This document shows, in pieces, positions 30,524 through 37,991 of a stretch of DNA of 64,000 nt. Location of the stretch: the IMG/VR virus record IMGVR_UViG_3300025849_000025, positions 1 to 64,000 of that record. The stretch is one strand, 5' to 3'. Each line of letters starts with the position of its first letter. Position 1 is the stretch's first letter. A model generated the notes under the pieces. The model did not search any database. It was given only the letters and a program-made list of their open reading frames with translations, and was not told where the DNA came from. The position numbers and the translations under genes were made by a program. This stretch comes from a virus.

Positions 30524-30898
30524 TTAAACCTCTTTATAATAATAAATGATGTTTTCATCATTATCGTCTCTAGTCCAGTCAACAATATCTTCGCCAACCA
30601 AACCTGATTGTTCACCATACTTATCGATCAGATAGTTATTAAAATCTGCTTCTGATTTAGGCCACTCGTGATATGGATCAGTTATGTTATTAGAATGATA
30701 TACCAACCATGTGTAATCAGTAGACCCATAATAGAACTCAGCAATATCTTCTGGTCTTTGACCTTCTTTAATGGTGTAAGGCAAATGTAGAAGTGGGTTT
30801 GTAGAAACTTCTTTGGTAAAGCTACTTCTACGTGTAATGTCACGTACTAGCCTACCTTCGTAATTTATCAAAGGAAATTGTTCAAAATATTTAGCCAT
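30524..30898 (-). CDS. 53: Baseplate wedge protein gp53
   Basis: 124 aa (T4 gp53: 196). It has the gp53/LysM-like pattern: YFEQFPLINYEG...RDITRR, LLHLPYTIKEGQRPEDIAEFYYGSTDYTWLVYHSNNI.DPYHEWP, then F..YL..KYGE. gp53 joins the wedge to the hub. The start overlaps the gp48 stop by 8 bases. Confidence 0.88.
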   Translation of the reverse strand: MAKYFEQFPLINYEGRLVRDITRRSSFTKEVSTNPLLHLPYTIKEGQRPEDIAEFYYGSTDYTWLVYHSNNITDPYHEWPKSEADFNNYLIDKYGEQSGLVGEDIVDWTRDDNDENIIYYYKEV

Positions 30899-31919
30899 TT
30901 TCGCTACCTCTACCGCCTGTTGATTGTCCCCTCAGAACCGATTGTTGTATTTCGTTAGACCCTACGCCATAATCATGTGCGGTTTCGATTTCTAGTTCTT
31001 GGAATGATAATTGGATTTGAACTCCTGCTGGCTTACCACCCTTCATGATAGCAACGCCACCACCAGAACCATAGTCAACAGTAAATTGAGTTACCATAGA
31101 TGTTTTAAATTTAATGAAATGGTCTTCATTAACACCAAGCAAATACAGATCAACTGTAGATGGGTATTGTAGGAAAGCTTTGGGTATGCCTGCCAAATCA
31201 GTGACTGTAGGCAAAGAATTCTTTTTGATCATACCAACAATGTTGCGGATACGCTCTGAGTCAGTAGCATTATTTGGATACAATTCCCAAGAAAACTGAT
31301 GACTTCTCAAATTGACACCCTCAAAGGCAAGAGTTTCACGTGGGTTCAATGTTTGGTTCGTAGCAATATCAACAGACTTCCCTACTGTACCAGACATCAA
31401 TGGACTATTTCGCAATAGATACTGAGCGCCTGATGCAACATCTTTAATGGAAGTACCCAAAAATTGACTTGCGACGTTACTAAGACCACCACCAACATTT
31501 CCACCAGATAAAGCACTCATCAAACCAGCACCTGTTGATTGTATCAAACCAGGGACATCTCCAACATCACCACCAGCAGAGAAAGATGCTAGTTTACTTG
31601 CAATTGTCTCTGTGAAGGGATCACGTTCAAAACCATTTATTCTCAAATCAGTTCCATCTGTAAGTTGTTTTGGAAACGGCAGTTCGATAGAATTAGAAGA
31701 CCTTAAACCTACGCCAGATGCTCTTCCAGAACGTGTGACGCCAGTTGCTTCTCGCCTGTTAAATCCGTTTTGAAGCTTGGCATAGTCGTATTTTTTAAAC
31801 ACCATCAACATGCTATGTGGATGGGGTTGTGCTGGGAATGATTGGTATGAAGTCTTACTTTGACCAGCTTGGCGTCTTTCGAACACTTCTGGTCTATTAT
31901 GTTTTGTGCCGCCGAACAT
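30891..31919 (-). CDS. 48: Baseplate tail-tube cap protein gp48-like
   Basis: 342 aa (T4 gp48: 364). A Gly/Ser-rich N-terminal half (IELPFPKQLTDGTDLRINGFERD) leads to a tube-type C-terminal half with HQFSWELYPNNATDSERIRNIVGMIKKN...YPSTVDLYLLG and VAIMKGGKPAGVQIQLSFQELEI, the same plan as T4 gp48 (FTWDLTPRS... LEITMREI). First gene of the minus-strand structural run, 46 bases after a late promoter. gp54 is the alternative assignment. Confidence 0.72.
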   Translation of the reverse strand: MFGGTKHNRPEVFERRQAGQSKTSYQSFPAQPHPHSMLMVFKKYDYAKLQNGFNRREATGVTRSGRASGVGLRSSNSIELPFPKQLTDGTDLRINGFERDPFTETIASKLASFSAGGDVGDVPGLIQSTGAGLMSALSGGNVGGGLSNVASQFLGTSIKDVASGAQYLLRNSPLMSGTVGKSVDIATNQTLNPRETLAFEGVNLRSHQFSWELYPNNATDSERIRNIVGMIKKNSLPTVTDLAGIPKAFLQYPSTVDLYLLGVNEDHFIKFKTSMVTQFTVDYGSGGGVAIMKGGKPAGVQIQLSFQELEIETAHDYGVGSNEIQQSVLRGQSTGGRGSENG

Positions 31920-31941
31920 TGAGAATCCCTGCCTATTTTCT

Positions 31942-31949
31942 TATAAATA
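31942..31949 (+). promoter_or_regulatory. T4-type late promoter TATAAATA (plus strand)
   Basis: Exact TATAAATA in the 82-base gap between divergent gp48 (-) and gp4 (+), 52 bases before ATG 32002. Presumably drives gp4 through the tape-measure gene. Confidence 0.75.
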
Positions 31950-31964
31950 CTACATGTATAAGTC

Positions 31965-31972
31965 TATTTATA
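31965..31972 (-). promoter_or_regulatory. T4-type late promoter TATAAATA (minus strand)
   Basis: Exact minus-strand TATAAATA 45 bases upstream of gp48 ATG 31919, in the same gap as the plus-strand late promoter. Confidence 0.75.
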
Positions 31973-32001
31973 TTAAATCGAGAGGTTAATTTTATTATAT
32001 A

Positions 32002-32460
32002 ATGGCACATAGTGGTAGATTTCGTCCAAAAAACCCCTCTAAGTACAAGGGTGACCCCACAAAGATCATTTATAGGTCTATGTGGGAGTTTAAATTCTTT
32101 AGATATGTGGATATACACCCTGATGTGATATGGTGGCAGTCGGAAGAAGTCGTAGTTCCTTACATGTCTCCTATTGACGGAAGACGCCATAGGTACTATC
32201 CTGATGTAATTGTCAATAAAAAGATTGGTGATGGTAAGTCTGCAACTGTAATGATTGAAATTAAACCTTATGCACAAACAAGACCACCTGATAGGTCTAA
32301 GAAGAACGCTACCAAGACTGGTAGGATATCAAGGAAGTATTTGAACGAGGTTAAGACTTGGGGTATTAATGACGCTAAATGGAAAGCCGCTAGGAAATTT
32401 TGCGCACAGCGTGGGTGGCAATTTGAAATTATGACGGAAAGAGAACTAGGAATAAAATAA
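32002..32460 (+). CDS. 4: Head completion protein gp4 (gp50/gp4 family, nuclease-like)
   Basis: 152 aa, equal to T4 gp4 in size. Very clear family pattern: GRFRPKNPSKYKGDPTKIIYRSMWEFKFFRYVDIHPDVIWWQSEEVVVPY.SPIDGRRHRYYPDVIV, ending in a restriction-endonuclease-like core (D-x-n-E-x-K: PDVIVN... MIEIKPY). In T4 it finishes the packaged head before tail joining. First plus-strand gene after the divergent late promoters; its Shine-Dalgarno is weak. Confidence 0.93.
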   Translation: MAHSGRFRPKNPSKYKGDPTKIIYRSMWEFKFFRYVDIHPDVIWWQSEEVVVPYMSPIDGRRHRYYPDVIVNKKIGDGKSATVMIEIKPYAQTRPPDRSKKNATKTGRISRKYLNEVKTWGINDAKWKAARKFCAQRGWQFEIMTERELGIK

Positions 32461-32461
32461 A

Positions 32462-33079
32462 ATGGTAGCAAAAGTATTCGACGATATCCTCTTGAAAGGT
32501 ATACGATCTGGACAGATGCCAGCACGTACCCAAGAAGCACGTAATTGGTATCGTGACCAAGCCAAGGCAGTTACAATGAAACAAGCTGAGGGAACCAAAC
32601 TCATCAAAGAGATGGGCAGAGATCGTTATGAAAACAGATTTAGGTTAGGTAACATGTATACGTTCATGTACGATCCTAAACACAAAGGCGATAAGTCTAA
32701 ATTGCCGTATTATGACAACTATCCTCTCATTTTTCCCATAAATAAAGCAAAGGGTGGTTTCTTGGGAATCAACCTTCACTATTTACCACCTGTGTTAAGA
32801 GCAAAATTAATGGATGCTCTATACGACACAGCAAACAACAAGAATTATACGGAAGCGACTAAACTAAAAATTAATTATGATATACTATCGGGCGCGGCAA
32901 AGTTTAACATGTTTAAGCCCACAGTAAAACACTACTTGATGAGCCAAGTCAGAACAAAGTTTGTGTATATTCAACCCACAGAGTGGGATATCGCATTGTT
33001 CTTACCAAGCCAGAAGTTTGTTGGAGCAACCAAAGCACAAGTCTGGAAAGATTCCAGAGCAATTATAAAGGGCAGATAA
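32462..33079 (+). CDS. Conserved T4-like morphogenesis protein (gp2-like candidate)
   Basis: 205 aa, basic. Motifs seen in the protein beside gp4 in marine T4-like phages: GNMYTFMYDPKHKGDKSKLPYYDNYPLIFPI, GFLGINLHYLPPVLRAKLMDALYD, FKPTVKHYLMSQVRTKFVYIQPTEWDIALFLPSQKF. AGGA lies upstream of ATG 32462; its TAA overlaps the next ATG. In T4, gene 2 (DNA-end protector) is near gene 4, so gp2 is the best guess from neighbourhood, but I cannot show homology to T4 gp2. Confidence 0.7.
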   Translation: MVAKVFDDILLKGIRSGQMPARTQEARNWYRDQAKAVTMKQAEGTKLIKEMGRDRYENRFRLGNMYTFMYDPKHKGDKSKLPYYDNYPLIFPINKAKGGFLGINLHYLPPVLRAKLMDALYDTANNKNYTEATKLKINYDILSGAAKFNMFKPTVKHYLMSQVRTKFVYIQPTEWDIALFLPSQKFVGATKAQVWKDSRAIIKGR

Positions 33080-33873
33080 TGGCTTTTAGTATATCAGATT
33101 TTAAAACCCAGATGGATCGCTTTGGCGGTCCTTCAAGAAGTTCTTTATTTGAAGTTACCATCGTAAACTTTCCATACTCCACTTCCTCAGCGGATTCAAG
33201 AGATATGACATTCTTCTGTAAGAACGTGGCAATCCCAGGAATTACGATAGGCATGGCTTCATACGAAGCAGTGGCACAACAAAGAAAGATGATGCCAACT
33301 AGTTTAAACCCAGAACCAGTACAAGCAATCTTTATGCTAGACTCTGATGCACAGATATTGACATTCTTCCATTCGTGGGCGCAGAGAATTGTAAACTACT
33401 CTACAGCAGGGGGTGCTTTTGCCCAAGTTGATGGCATGCTTCCATTTGAAATTGGCTACAAAGATGAATACGCTTGTCGTATCATAATTAAACACTATTC
33501 GGCTGACTATCTTGATACTGGTAGATATTACGAAACCATTTTAGATAATGCATTTCCCGGTATGATGGGAGATGTAGACTTGGCGTGGGAAAACACTGAT
33601 AGCTTTGCGGTTCTTCCAGTTAGCTTCCAATATGACAGAATACAATTTAGTGGTGAGAGAGTTGGTTCTCCTTCATCACGTTTCAACCGTGGAAATGGAC
33701 TCATAGACTTAATCGACAACATCGGTGAACTGGGTCAAATGATAGGAGCAAACCTTGTACCACGAGGTGTTCAAGACGCTGTAAACAAATTCACAAAACT
33801 AAATAATGACTTTAACAATGTATCAAGAAAAGCCAACCAAATCGGTAATCTGGCTCAGCGTACATTTAACTGA
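33079..33873 (+). CDS. 54: Tail-tube-fold protein, gp54-like (tail tube initiator candidate)
   Basis: 264 aa from ATG 33079, which overlaps the previous stop (TAATG). A longer in-frame start at 32983 lies inside the previous gene and is not used. Tube-fold signature: FRVTI-like SSLFEVTIVNFPY, MTFFCKNVAIPGITIG, a strand with FMLDSDAQILTFFHSWAQ, then VLPVSFQYDRIQFSGERVG and a helical tail. T4 gp54 has the same order (ISFRMDSEACNYRAMQDWV). It is immediately upstream of gp26 and the tape measure. Tail tube gp19 is an alternative. Confidence 0.68.
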   Translation: MAFSISDFKTQMDRFGGPSRSSLFEVTIVNFPYSTSSADSRDMTFFCKNVAIPGITIGMASYEAVAQQRKMMPTSLNPEPVQAIFMLDSDAQILTFFHSWAQRIVNYSTAGGAFAQVDGMLPFEIGYKDEYACRIIIKHYSADYLDTGRYYETILDNAFPGMMGDVDLAWENTDSFAVLPVSFQYDRIQFSGERVGSPSSRFNRGNGLIDLIDNIGELGQMIGANLVPRGVQDAVNKFTKLNNDFNNVSRKANQIGNLAQRTFN

Positions 33874-33896
33874 TAACTTAGAAGGATACCTATATC

Positions 33897-34598
33897 ATGG
33901 CACTACCCAAAATTGATCTACCTATGTTTGAGGCAAAATTGCCTTCTACAGGGGAAAAGATTACATACAGACCTTTTACTGTAAAAGAAGAAAAAATTAT
34001 GTTGGTTGCTGGAGAATCTGACGATGCAATGCAACAAGTGTTGGCAATAAAACAAATTGTTAACAACTGCGTACTCAATAAAGATATTTCTGATATCGCA
34101 ATGTTTGACTTGGAATATCTTCTTCTACTACTAAGAGCAAGATCAGTAGATAATGAGGTTACCTTTGAGGTTGTTGATCCTGACACATCAGAAGAAGTAA
34201 AGCTTGTTTTAGACATTGACAAGGTGTCAATCGAACTTGATGAATTGCACACTAAAAAAGTTCCAATTAATGAAGAATACACACTACTATTAAAATACCC
34301 TAGTATTGATGAGTTTATTAAGATCACGTCAATCGACACGAACGATCCCCTAGCAAGTTACTTTATTATGATATCATGTTTAGATGCAGTTGTTTCTGAA
34401 GATGAAGTACATAGCTTTAAAGACTACACCGACAAAGAAATTGATGACTTTATGGAAAATGTTAGTGGTGAGGTTGTCAAAGGAATTCAAAAGTTCTTTG
34501 ATAGCATGCCGAAACTCAGACACACTATGCCGTACAAAAACAAGAATGGTGATGATAAAACATTTGTTGTGGAGGGCATCAGAAGTTTTTTTATCTAG
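33897..34598 (+). CDS. 26: Baseplate/tail assembly protein gp26-like (zero frame)
   Basis: 233 aa with the T4 baseplate protein (gp26) pattern: LPKIDLPMFEAKLPSTGEKITYRPFTVKEEKIMLVAGESDD...ALKQIVNNCV, IAMFDLEYLLLLLRARSVDNEVTFEV, then a C-terminal DFMENVSG and MPYKNKNGDDKTFVVEGIRSFFI. AAGGAT precedes the ATG. Seven T residues at 34586-34592, read as agT TTT TTT A, lie three codons before the stop. A -1 shift there enters an open frame (next entry). By position, upstream of the tape measure, it behaves like a tail assembly chaperone pair. Confidence 0.85.
   Translation: MALPKIDLPMFEAKLPSTGEKITYRPFTVKEEKIMLVAGESDDAMQQVLAIKQIVNNCVLNKDISDIAMFDLEYLLLLLRARSVDNEVTFEVVDPDTSEEVKLVLDIDKVSIELDELHTKKVPINEEYTLLLKYPSIDEFIKITSIDTNDPLASYFIMISCLDAVVSEDEVHSFKDYTDKEIDDFMENVSGEVVKGIQKFFDSMPKLRHTMPYKNKNGDDKTFVVEGIRSFFI
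34586..34592 (+). promoter_or_regulatory. Probable programmed -1 frameshift site (TTTTTTT)
   Basis: Heptamer T TTT TTT fits X XXY YYZ in the gp26 frame, 4 bases before the zero-frame stop TAG (34596-34598). The -1 frame is open for 57 further codons to the stop at 34765, just before the tape-measure ATG. Confidence 0.65.
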
Positions 34599-34765
34599 CG
34601 CTGTGTCACATAACGTTGGGCGATTACTATAAAATGATGTTCTCCATGGCACAACATCATAAATACTCAATAACGGAGCTAGAAAGCATGCTACCTTATG
34701 AACGCGATTTGTACTTTGGAATGTTAGTAGATTATTTAGAACAACAACAAGAGAAAAATAAGTAG
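34592..34765 (+). CDS. Frameshift extension of gp26 (gp51-like C-terminal part)
   Basis: In the -1 frame relative to gp26, translation continues from TAT 34592 to TAG 34763-34765. It reads YLALCHITLGDYYKMMF then SMAQHHKYSITELESMLPYERDLYFGMLVDYL. That second stretch is a conserved-looking segment that I know follows gp26 in T4-like phages. There is no good Shine-Dalgarno for the internal ATGs at 34634/34637, whereas the T7 run makes a -1 slip easy. Expected fusion product about 290 aa. Independent translation from ATG 34634 (about 43 aa) is the alternative. Confidence 0.7.
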   Translation, partial: YLALCHITLGDYYKMMFSMAQHHKYSITELESMLPYERDLYFGMLVDYLEQQQEKNK

Positions 34766-34772
34766 GAAAATC

Positions 34773-36707
34773 ATGGCAAGCACAGCAATATCACCAGAGA
34801 CACAAGCAATTGTTGACAAATTAAAACATGAGGGCGAACTAATTCGCAACCGTGGTGTCAATTCTGTGCGTTCCTTGAACATTAAGTTAGATAAATTTGA
34901 TGGTCTTTTTTCGTCTATTAATAAAAACATGTCTGAACAAACAGCATTACTTGAAAGACAAGCAGGTCTTGCTGATCGTGCTGATGCTAGACTTGCAAAC
35001 CAAGAACAGTTTGATGAACTTGAAAGAAAAGAAGCTCCACCTTCTGTTGATACTAGCGCCAATAAAGGACGTGATGATACCAACATTAATAAGATGGGTG
35101 ATGCTATTGGAAAAGCATTTACTATGCAAAGTCTTAAGAATGTTGCAATGTTGGCTGGTGGTGCGTTTATTGGGTATAACTTAATCAAAGGTGCTATTGA
35201 TGAAAAAACTAATGGTGGGTTCTCTGCGTTTGAAAGTAATGTAGGTAATTTTGCGCGTGGAATGGGCGATATCAATTTCACCGAAATGAAAGAGACTTTC
35301 GCTACTCTAACAACATCTATTTCTGGGATAGCGGCAAGCTTAACTTCACTCACAGCTACGCTTGATAAGATTATGAGTATTGATTGGGAAACAATTGTAA
35401 CTGGCGTACTAACAAGTATTGGATTGTTGACTGCGTACAACCTAACAATGAAAGCCGCCATAATGCTAATGGGTGGAAGCGCATTGTTTGGCGGTAAAGC
35501 TAGATTCTTTAAAGCATTACTTGGGGCTGGGGTTGGCGTAGCCACTCTCAACAGCTTAGTAGATACAGATGCGGATAGACAGAGAATAACTGATGCTGAT
35601 GCAAATAAAAGAGGCAATCTTTCTCCAAACCAAAGAGCGGCATTATCTGGCACTGGTGCATATGCATATGAACCTTCACCAAAAGTAGTTACTACTTCAC
35701 CAAGACAACCAAACTTTACTTACGATCCAGATAGTGACGTTTACAGGAGCAATAAGACTGGTGGTGTATTGCATGGCAATGCAAGAACAGCGGCTGAGAA
35801 TGCAAGACTGAGAGCGATGGGACCACCTAGAATACAAATGCCAGACAGAACGCCATCAGGTGCGTTTAAAATACCCGCCGTTGCCGCTCCAACCCCAAAG
35901 ATGCTTGCTGACGAATTCTTAAAGGCTAATAAAGCAACAATTGCACGAAAAGCAATCCAAAAAATTCCTGGTGTTGTGGCAAAATCATTCCCAGTTGTGG
36001 GAACACTACTTGGTTTAGGGTTTATGATTTGGAGTCTTTCAAAAGGTGATTGGACATCTGCGGCACTAGAAGGTGGCAGTCTTGCCGCCCCATCTTTGGC
36101 AGGACTTCCGCTAGACATCGCGGCTGCTGGTACTGCAATCTTCCACGAAATTACTGGGGATACTTACTTAAATACAGAAGAACATAGATTGATCGCAAAG
36201 GGTATCATAGAAGTGATGCACGATGCTTACATTGCATACATGGAAGACAAAGATACCCAAAGAAGAAGAGCATTCGACGCATTACCAGAGAGTGAACGTG
36301 CGGCAATTACCGCCGAACAAGAATATATTGCTGGTGGTGGTAGACCTGGTGGAAGAGTTCTTGAAAGAGGAAATACATCAATAGGTAGCATGTCTTTGGG
36401 TAGCTATAGTGGTCCTGATAATGTATTAAATAACAGCCCATACTTCAAAGGTAATTATTTCCAAGGTAGTGATGGTATTTACTTCCAAGCATCACCACAA
36501 AACGGTGGTGGAATGGCTCGAAGAATAGGAACAGTTGGCGAATTGAGCGCATCAAGTGGCGTAACCCTAATTAACGCACAACAGAGCAATCCAGTTACAG
36601 TAAACAACGTACAAGGTGCGCAAACACAAAATAGTCTAGCAGTTGTTGGTGGTGGCGGTAGAGATGCAGAGTTTGCACAAAACTTCCTACCTTACTTCGC
36701 AAAATAA
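34773..36707 (+). CDS. 29: Tail tape measure protein candidate (gp29 position)
   Basis: 644 aa (T4 gp29: 590). Helical N-terminal 130 residues, then hydrophobic stretches near 135-160 (NVAMLAGGAFIGYNLIKGAI), 205-245 (VLTSIGLLTAYNLTMKAAIMLMGGSALFGG), and about 395-450 (VVGTLLGLGFMIWSLSKG, AAPSLAGLPLDIAAAGTAI). The C-terminal 120 residues are Gly/Asn/Ser-rich. Alternating helix and hydrophobic segments directly downstream of a frameshifted chaperone gene are the hallmarks of a tape measure. Identity to gp29 is by context, not sequence. AGGA precedes the ATG. Confidence 0.65.
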   Translation: MASTAISPETQAIVDKLKHEGELIRNRGVNSVRSLNIKLDKFDGLFSSINKNMSEQTALLERQAGLADRADARLANQEQFDELERKEAPPSVDTSANKGRDDTNINKMGDAIGKAFTMQSLKNVAMLAGGAFIGYNLIKGAIDEKTNGGFSAFESNVGNFARGMGDINFTEMKETFATLTTSISGIAASLTSLTATLDKIMSIDWETIVTGVLTSIGLLTAYNLTMKAAIMLMGGSALFGGKARFFKALLGAGVGVATLNSLVDTDADRQRITDADANKRGNLSPNQRAALSGTGAYAYEPSPKVVTTSPRQPNFTYDPDSDVYRSNKTGGVLHGNARTAAENARLRAMGPPRIQMPDRTPSGAFKIPAVAAPTPKMLADEFLKANKATIARKAIQKIPGVVAKSFPVVGTLLGLGFMIWSLSKGDWTSAALEGGSLAAPSLAGLPLDIAAAGTAIFHEITGDTYLNTEEHRLIAKGIIEVMHDAYIAYMEDKDTQRRRAFDALPESERAAITAEQEYIAGGGRPGGRVLERGNTSIGSMSLGSYSGPDNVLNNSPYFKGNYFQGSDGIYFQASPQNGGGMARRIGTVGELSASSGVTLINAQQSNPVTVNNVQGAQTQNSLAVVGGGGRDAEFAQNFLPYFAK

Positions 36708-36742
36708 AAAAAGGGTTGCAATTTAATAAAGCAACCCTTTTA
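36703..36742. terminator. Bidirectional intrinsic terminator between convergent operons
   Basis: 10-bp stem AAAGGGTTGC (36710-36719) / GCAACCCTTT (36731-36740) with an 11-base loop. On the minus strand it is followed by TTTTTTTATTTT, giving a strong terminator for the gene ending at 36768. On the plus strand a shorter TTTT run ends the gp4-tape-measure transcript. Confidence 0.88.
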
Positions 36743-36767
36743 GGACTATCACGTATTTGAGATACGC

Positions 36768-37103
36768 TTAAGTATGAGAATTAATGTGCGCCCTAAGTTT
36801 ATCTGCAATCTTGGCAAAGTATTTACCACCCGCATAGATAGTTGGTTCATCATCCCAATGTCCTTCACGGTAATCGATGTCGGCACGGTTGTCGAGATCA
36901 GCACGGAACTCTTTTAGAATATTAATGTCTACCATCGTAGACTTCTTAATGTTACCAGACAGAAATTCGTCAAGGAACTCAACGTAGCTGTCACACAGAG
37001 ACTTAGGCTCAATGCCTTCAGCACACTCAATGAAGTTTGACAATTCACTATGCACATAGTCTTTCTGACCACGCATGATAATTCCAAAAGGGATTTTACT
37101 CAT
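36768..37103 (-). CDS. Unknown 111-aa protein
   Basis: Soluble, acidic, helical; motifs SELSNFIECAEGI and NILKEFRADLDNRADIDYREGHWDDEP. No family recognised and no membrane segment. Last gene of the early minus-strand block, directly before the strong bidirectional terminator, and 11 bases after the 97-aa gene. Confidence 0.7.
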   Translation of the reverse strand: MSKIPFGIIMRGQKDYVHSELSNFIECAEGIEPKSLCDSYVEFLDEFLSGNIKKSTMVDINILKEFRADLDNRADIDYREGHWDDEPTIYAGGKYFAKIADKLRAHINSHT

Positions 37104-37114
37104 ATATGTACTCC

Positions 37115-37408
37115 TTACCGTACTTGAATATCGATTTGATTAACAAGGTCTTCAACAAAAATGTCTGATACCTTCTTATCGGTGATTACTTTGTATTCTC
37201 CTTTTACTTTCCGCACCCGAACGAATGCGATGTCATATAGATCAGAACCGTTCAATGTGATTTGCACTTGTCCTTTCCATCCAACCATACCACTAGTTTT
37301 AAACTGAAGACCTTCACTCAAGGCAACTTTGTTCTTAGTACCCCAAGCCCAAAAGGCCATTGGGTCAAGACATTTGATTTGGTCATTGATGATATTTGCG
37401 ATTGACAT
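37115..37408 (-). CDS. Unknown 97-aa protein
   Basis: Mixed alpha/beta, with W-rich centre (DPMAFWAWGTKNKVALSEGLQFKTSGMVGWKGQVQITLNGSDLYDIAFVRVRK) and a C-terminal helix. Promoter at 37442-37470 lies just upstream. No recognised domain. The WGT-x-K and YD.AFVRVRK pattern resembles small proteins common in marine phage early regions. Confidence 0.7.
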   Translation of the reverse strand: MSIANIINDQIKCLDPMAFWAWGTKNKVALSEGLQFKTSGMVGWKGQVQITLNGSDLYDIAFVRVRKVKGEYKVITDKKVSDIFVEDLVNQIDIQVR

Positions 37409-37441
37409 GTTTAGAACTCTCTCTGATTCTGTTTACTTCTT

Positions 37442-37470
37442 AAATTAACAAATTGAGAAGGGGGTGTCAA
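37442..37470 (-). promoter_or_regulatory. Early sigma70-type promoter with -35 in a hairpin
   Basis: -35 TTGACA (37470-37465), 17-base spacer, -10 TAATTT (37447-37442). The -35 sits in GGGGG-ttgaCA-CCCCC, a hairpin (37460-37475) directly after the stop of the upstream gene. No long T run, so termination is weaker than at the related sites. Confidence 0.65.
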
Positions 37471-37480
37471 CCCCCTATTT

Positions 37481-37732
37481 TTATGCCGCTTCCAACATTG
37501 AGAAAGGAACAGTGTAACGTGAGCCACGCATAGACACGACAGCTTTCTTAGGGTTCATCTTTTCGATGACGCCTTGAGTACGTTTTGTTTTCTGAACAAC
37601 CCAAACTGAGTCACCAACATTAAAAGTGGCTTGAGCGCTAATCGCTTTGATCTGTTGTGCGATGTTCATGATTTGTGACAACTCTGTTTGTGTCATTGTC
37701 ATCATTGCGTTCTTGATATCTGTTACGTTCAT
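37481..37732 (-). CDS. Small KOW/Tudor-like hypothetical protein
   Basis: 83 aa from ATG 37732. A longer in-frame ATG at 37765 is only 3 bases from the -10 box of its promoter, so transcription would start at or after it; the inner start is therefore chosen. N-terminal helix (MTQTELSQIMNIAQQIKAI), then a small beta-barrel-like part (FNVGDSVWVVQKTKRTQGVIEKMNPKKAVVSMRGSRYTVPFSML) of the type found in KOW/SH3-like nucleic-acid-binding proteins. Binding is inferred from this pattern only. Confidence 0.72.
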   Translation of the reverse strand: MNVTDIKNAMMTMTQTELSQIMNIAQQIKAISAQATFNVGDSVWVVQKTKRTQGVIEKMNPKKAVVSMRGSRYTVPFSMLEAA

Positions 37733-37767
37733 TTTGTTTTCTTTCTGATTAATTAACTTACTCATAT

Positions 37768-37796
37768 GTTATAGAATCAAAAAAGGGTGCTGTCAA
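37768..37796 (-). promoter_or_regulatory. Early sigma70-type promoter fused to a terminator hairpin
   Basis: -35 TTGACA (37796-37791), 17-base spacer containing TTTTTTGATTC, -10 TATAAC (37773-37768). Minus-strand GTGC-TTGACA-GCAC forms a hairpin followed by TTTTTT, so the same bases look like an intrinsic terminator for the tRNA-like transcript and a promoter for the 83-aa gene. Confidence 0.75.
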
Positions 37797-37831
37797 GCAC
37801 TAAAGTAACTTTATTCTAACTTAATTAAGAT

Positions 37832-37912
37832 TGGTGTCAGTTAAGGAATTGAACCTTAATCATCCATGATATGACGCCTAGATATCCATTGGATTAGTAA
37901 ACCTACCTGACA
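37832..37912 (-). tRNA. tRNA-like element with irregular cloverleaf (possible tRNA or tRNA remnant)
   Basis: On the minus strand: a 6-bp acceptor match TGTCAG / CTGACA, T8-A9-like bases, and a perfect T arm (TAAGG-TTCAATT-CCTTA), then CCA. The D and anticodon arms do not fold normally. Options are stem GATAT/ATATC with a 9-base loop CTAGGCGTC, or stem GTCAT/ATGAT with loop ATCATGG (CAT anticodon) but no variable loop. A near-consensus promoter (37956-37984) lies ~45 bases upstream. Could be a degenerate tRNA or a tRNA mimic. Confidence 0.45.
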
Positions 37913-37955
37913 TAAGTTCTTAAATAGAATCATTTATTATCATAAGGGATACCCT

Positions 37956-37984
37956 ATTATACCACAGATAGTGATACTTGTCAA
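37956..37984 (-). promoter_or_regulatory. Early sigma70 consensus promoter (tRNA-like element)
   Basis: -35 TTGACA (37984-37979), 17-base spacer ending TGTGG, -10 TATAAT (37961-37956). Extended -10 family B. Expected start near 37949, ahead of the tRNA-like element. Confidence 0.8.
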
Positions 37985-37991
37985 GTCTTTT

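Noticed and set aside
32983-33078. Longer start of the tube-fold gene
   Set aside because: Overlaps the previous gene; TAATG coupling at 33079 is typical.
37733-37765. Upstream ATG 37765 for the KOW-like gene
   Set aside because: Lies at or before the expected transcription start of its promoter.
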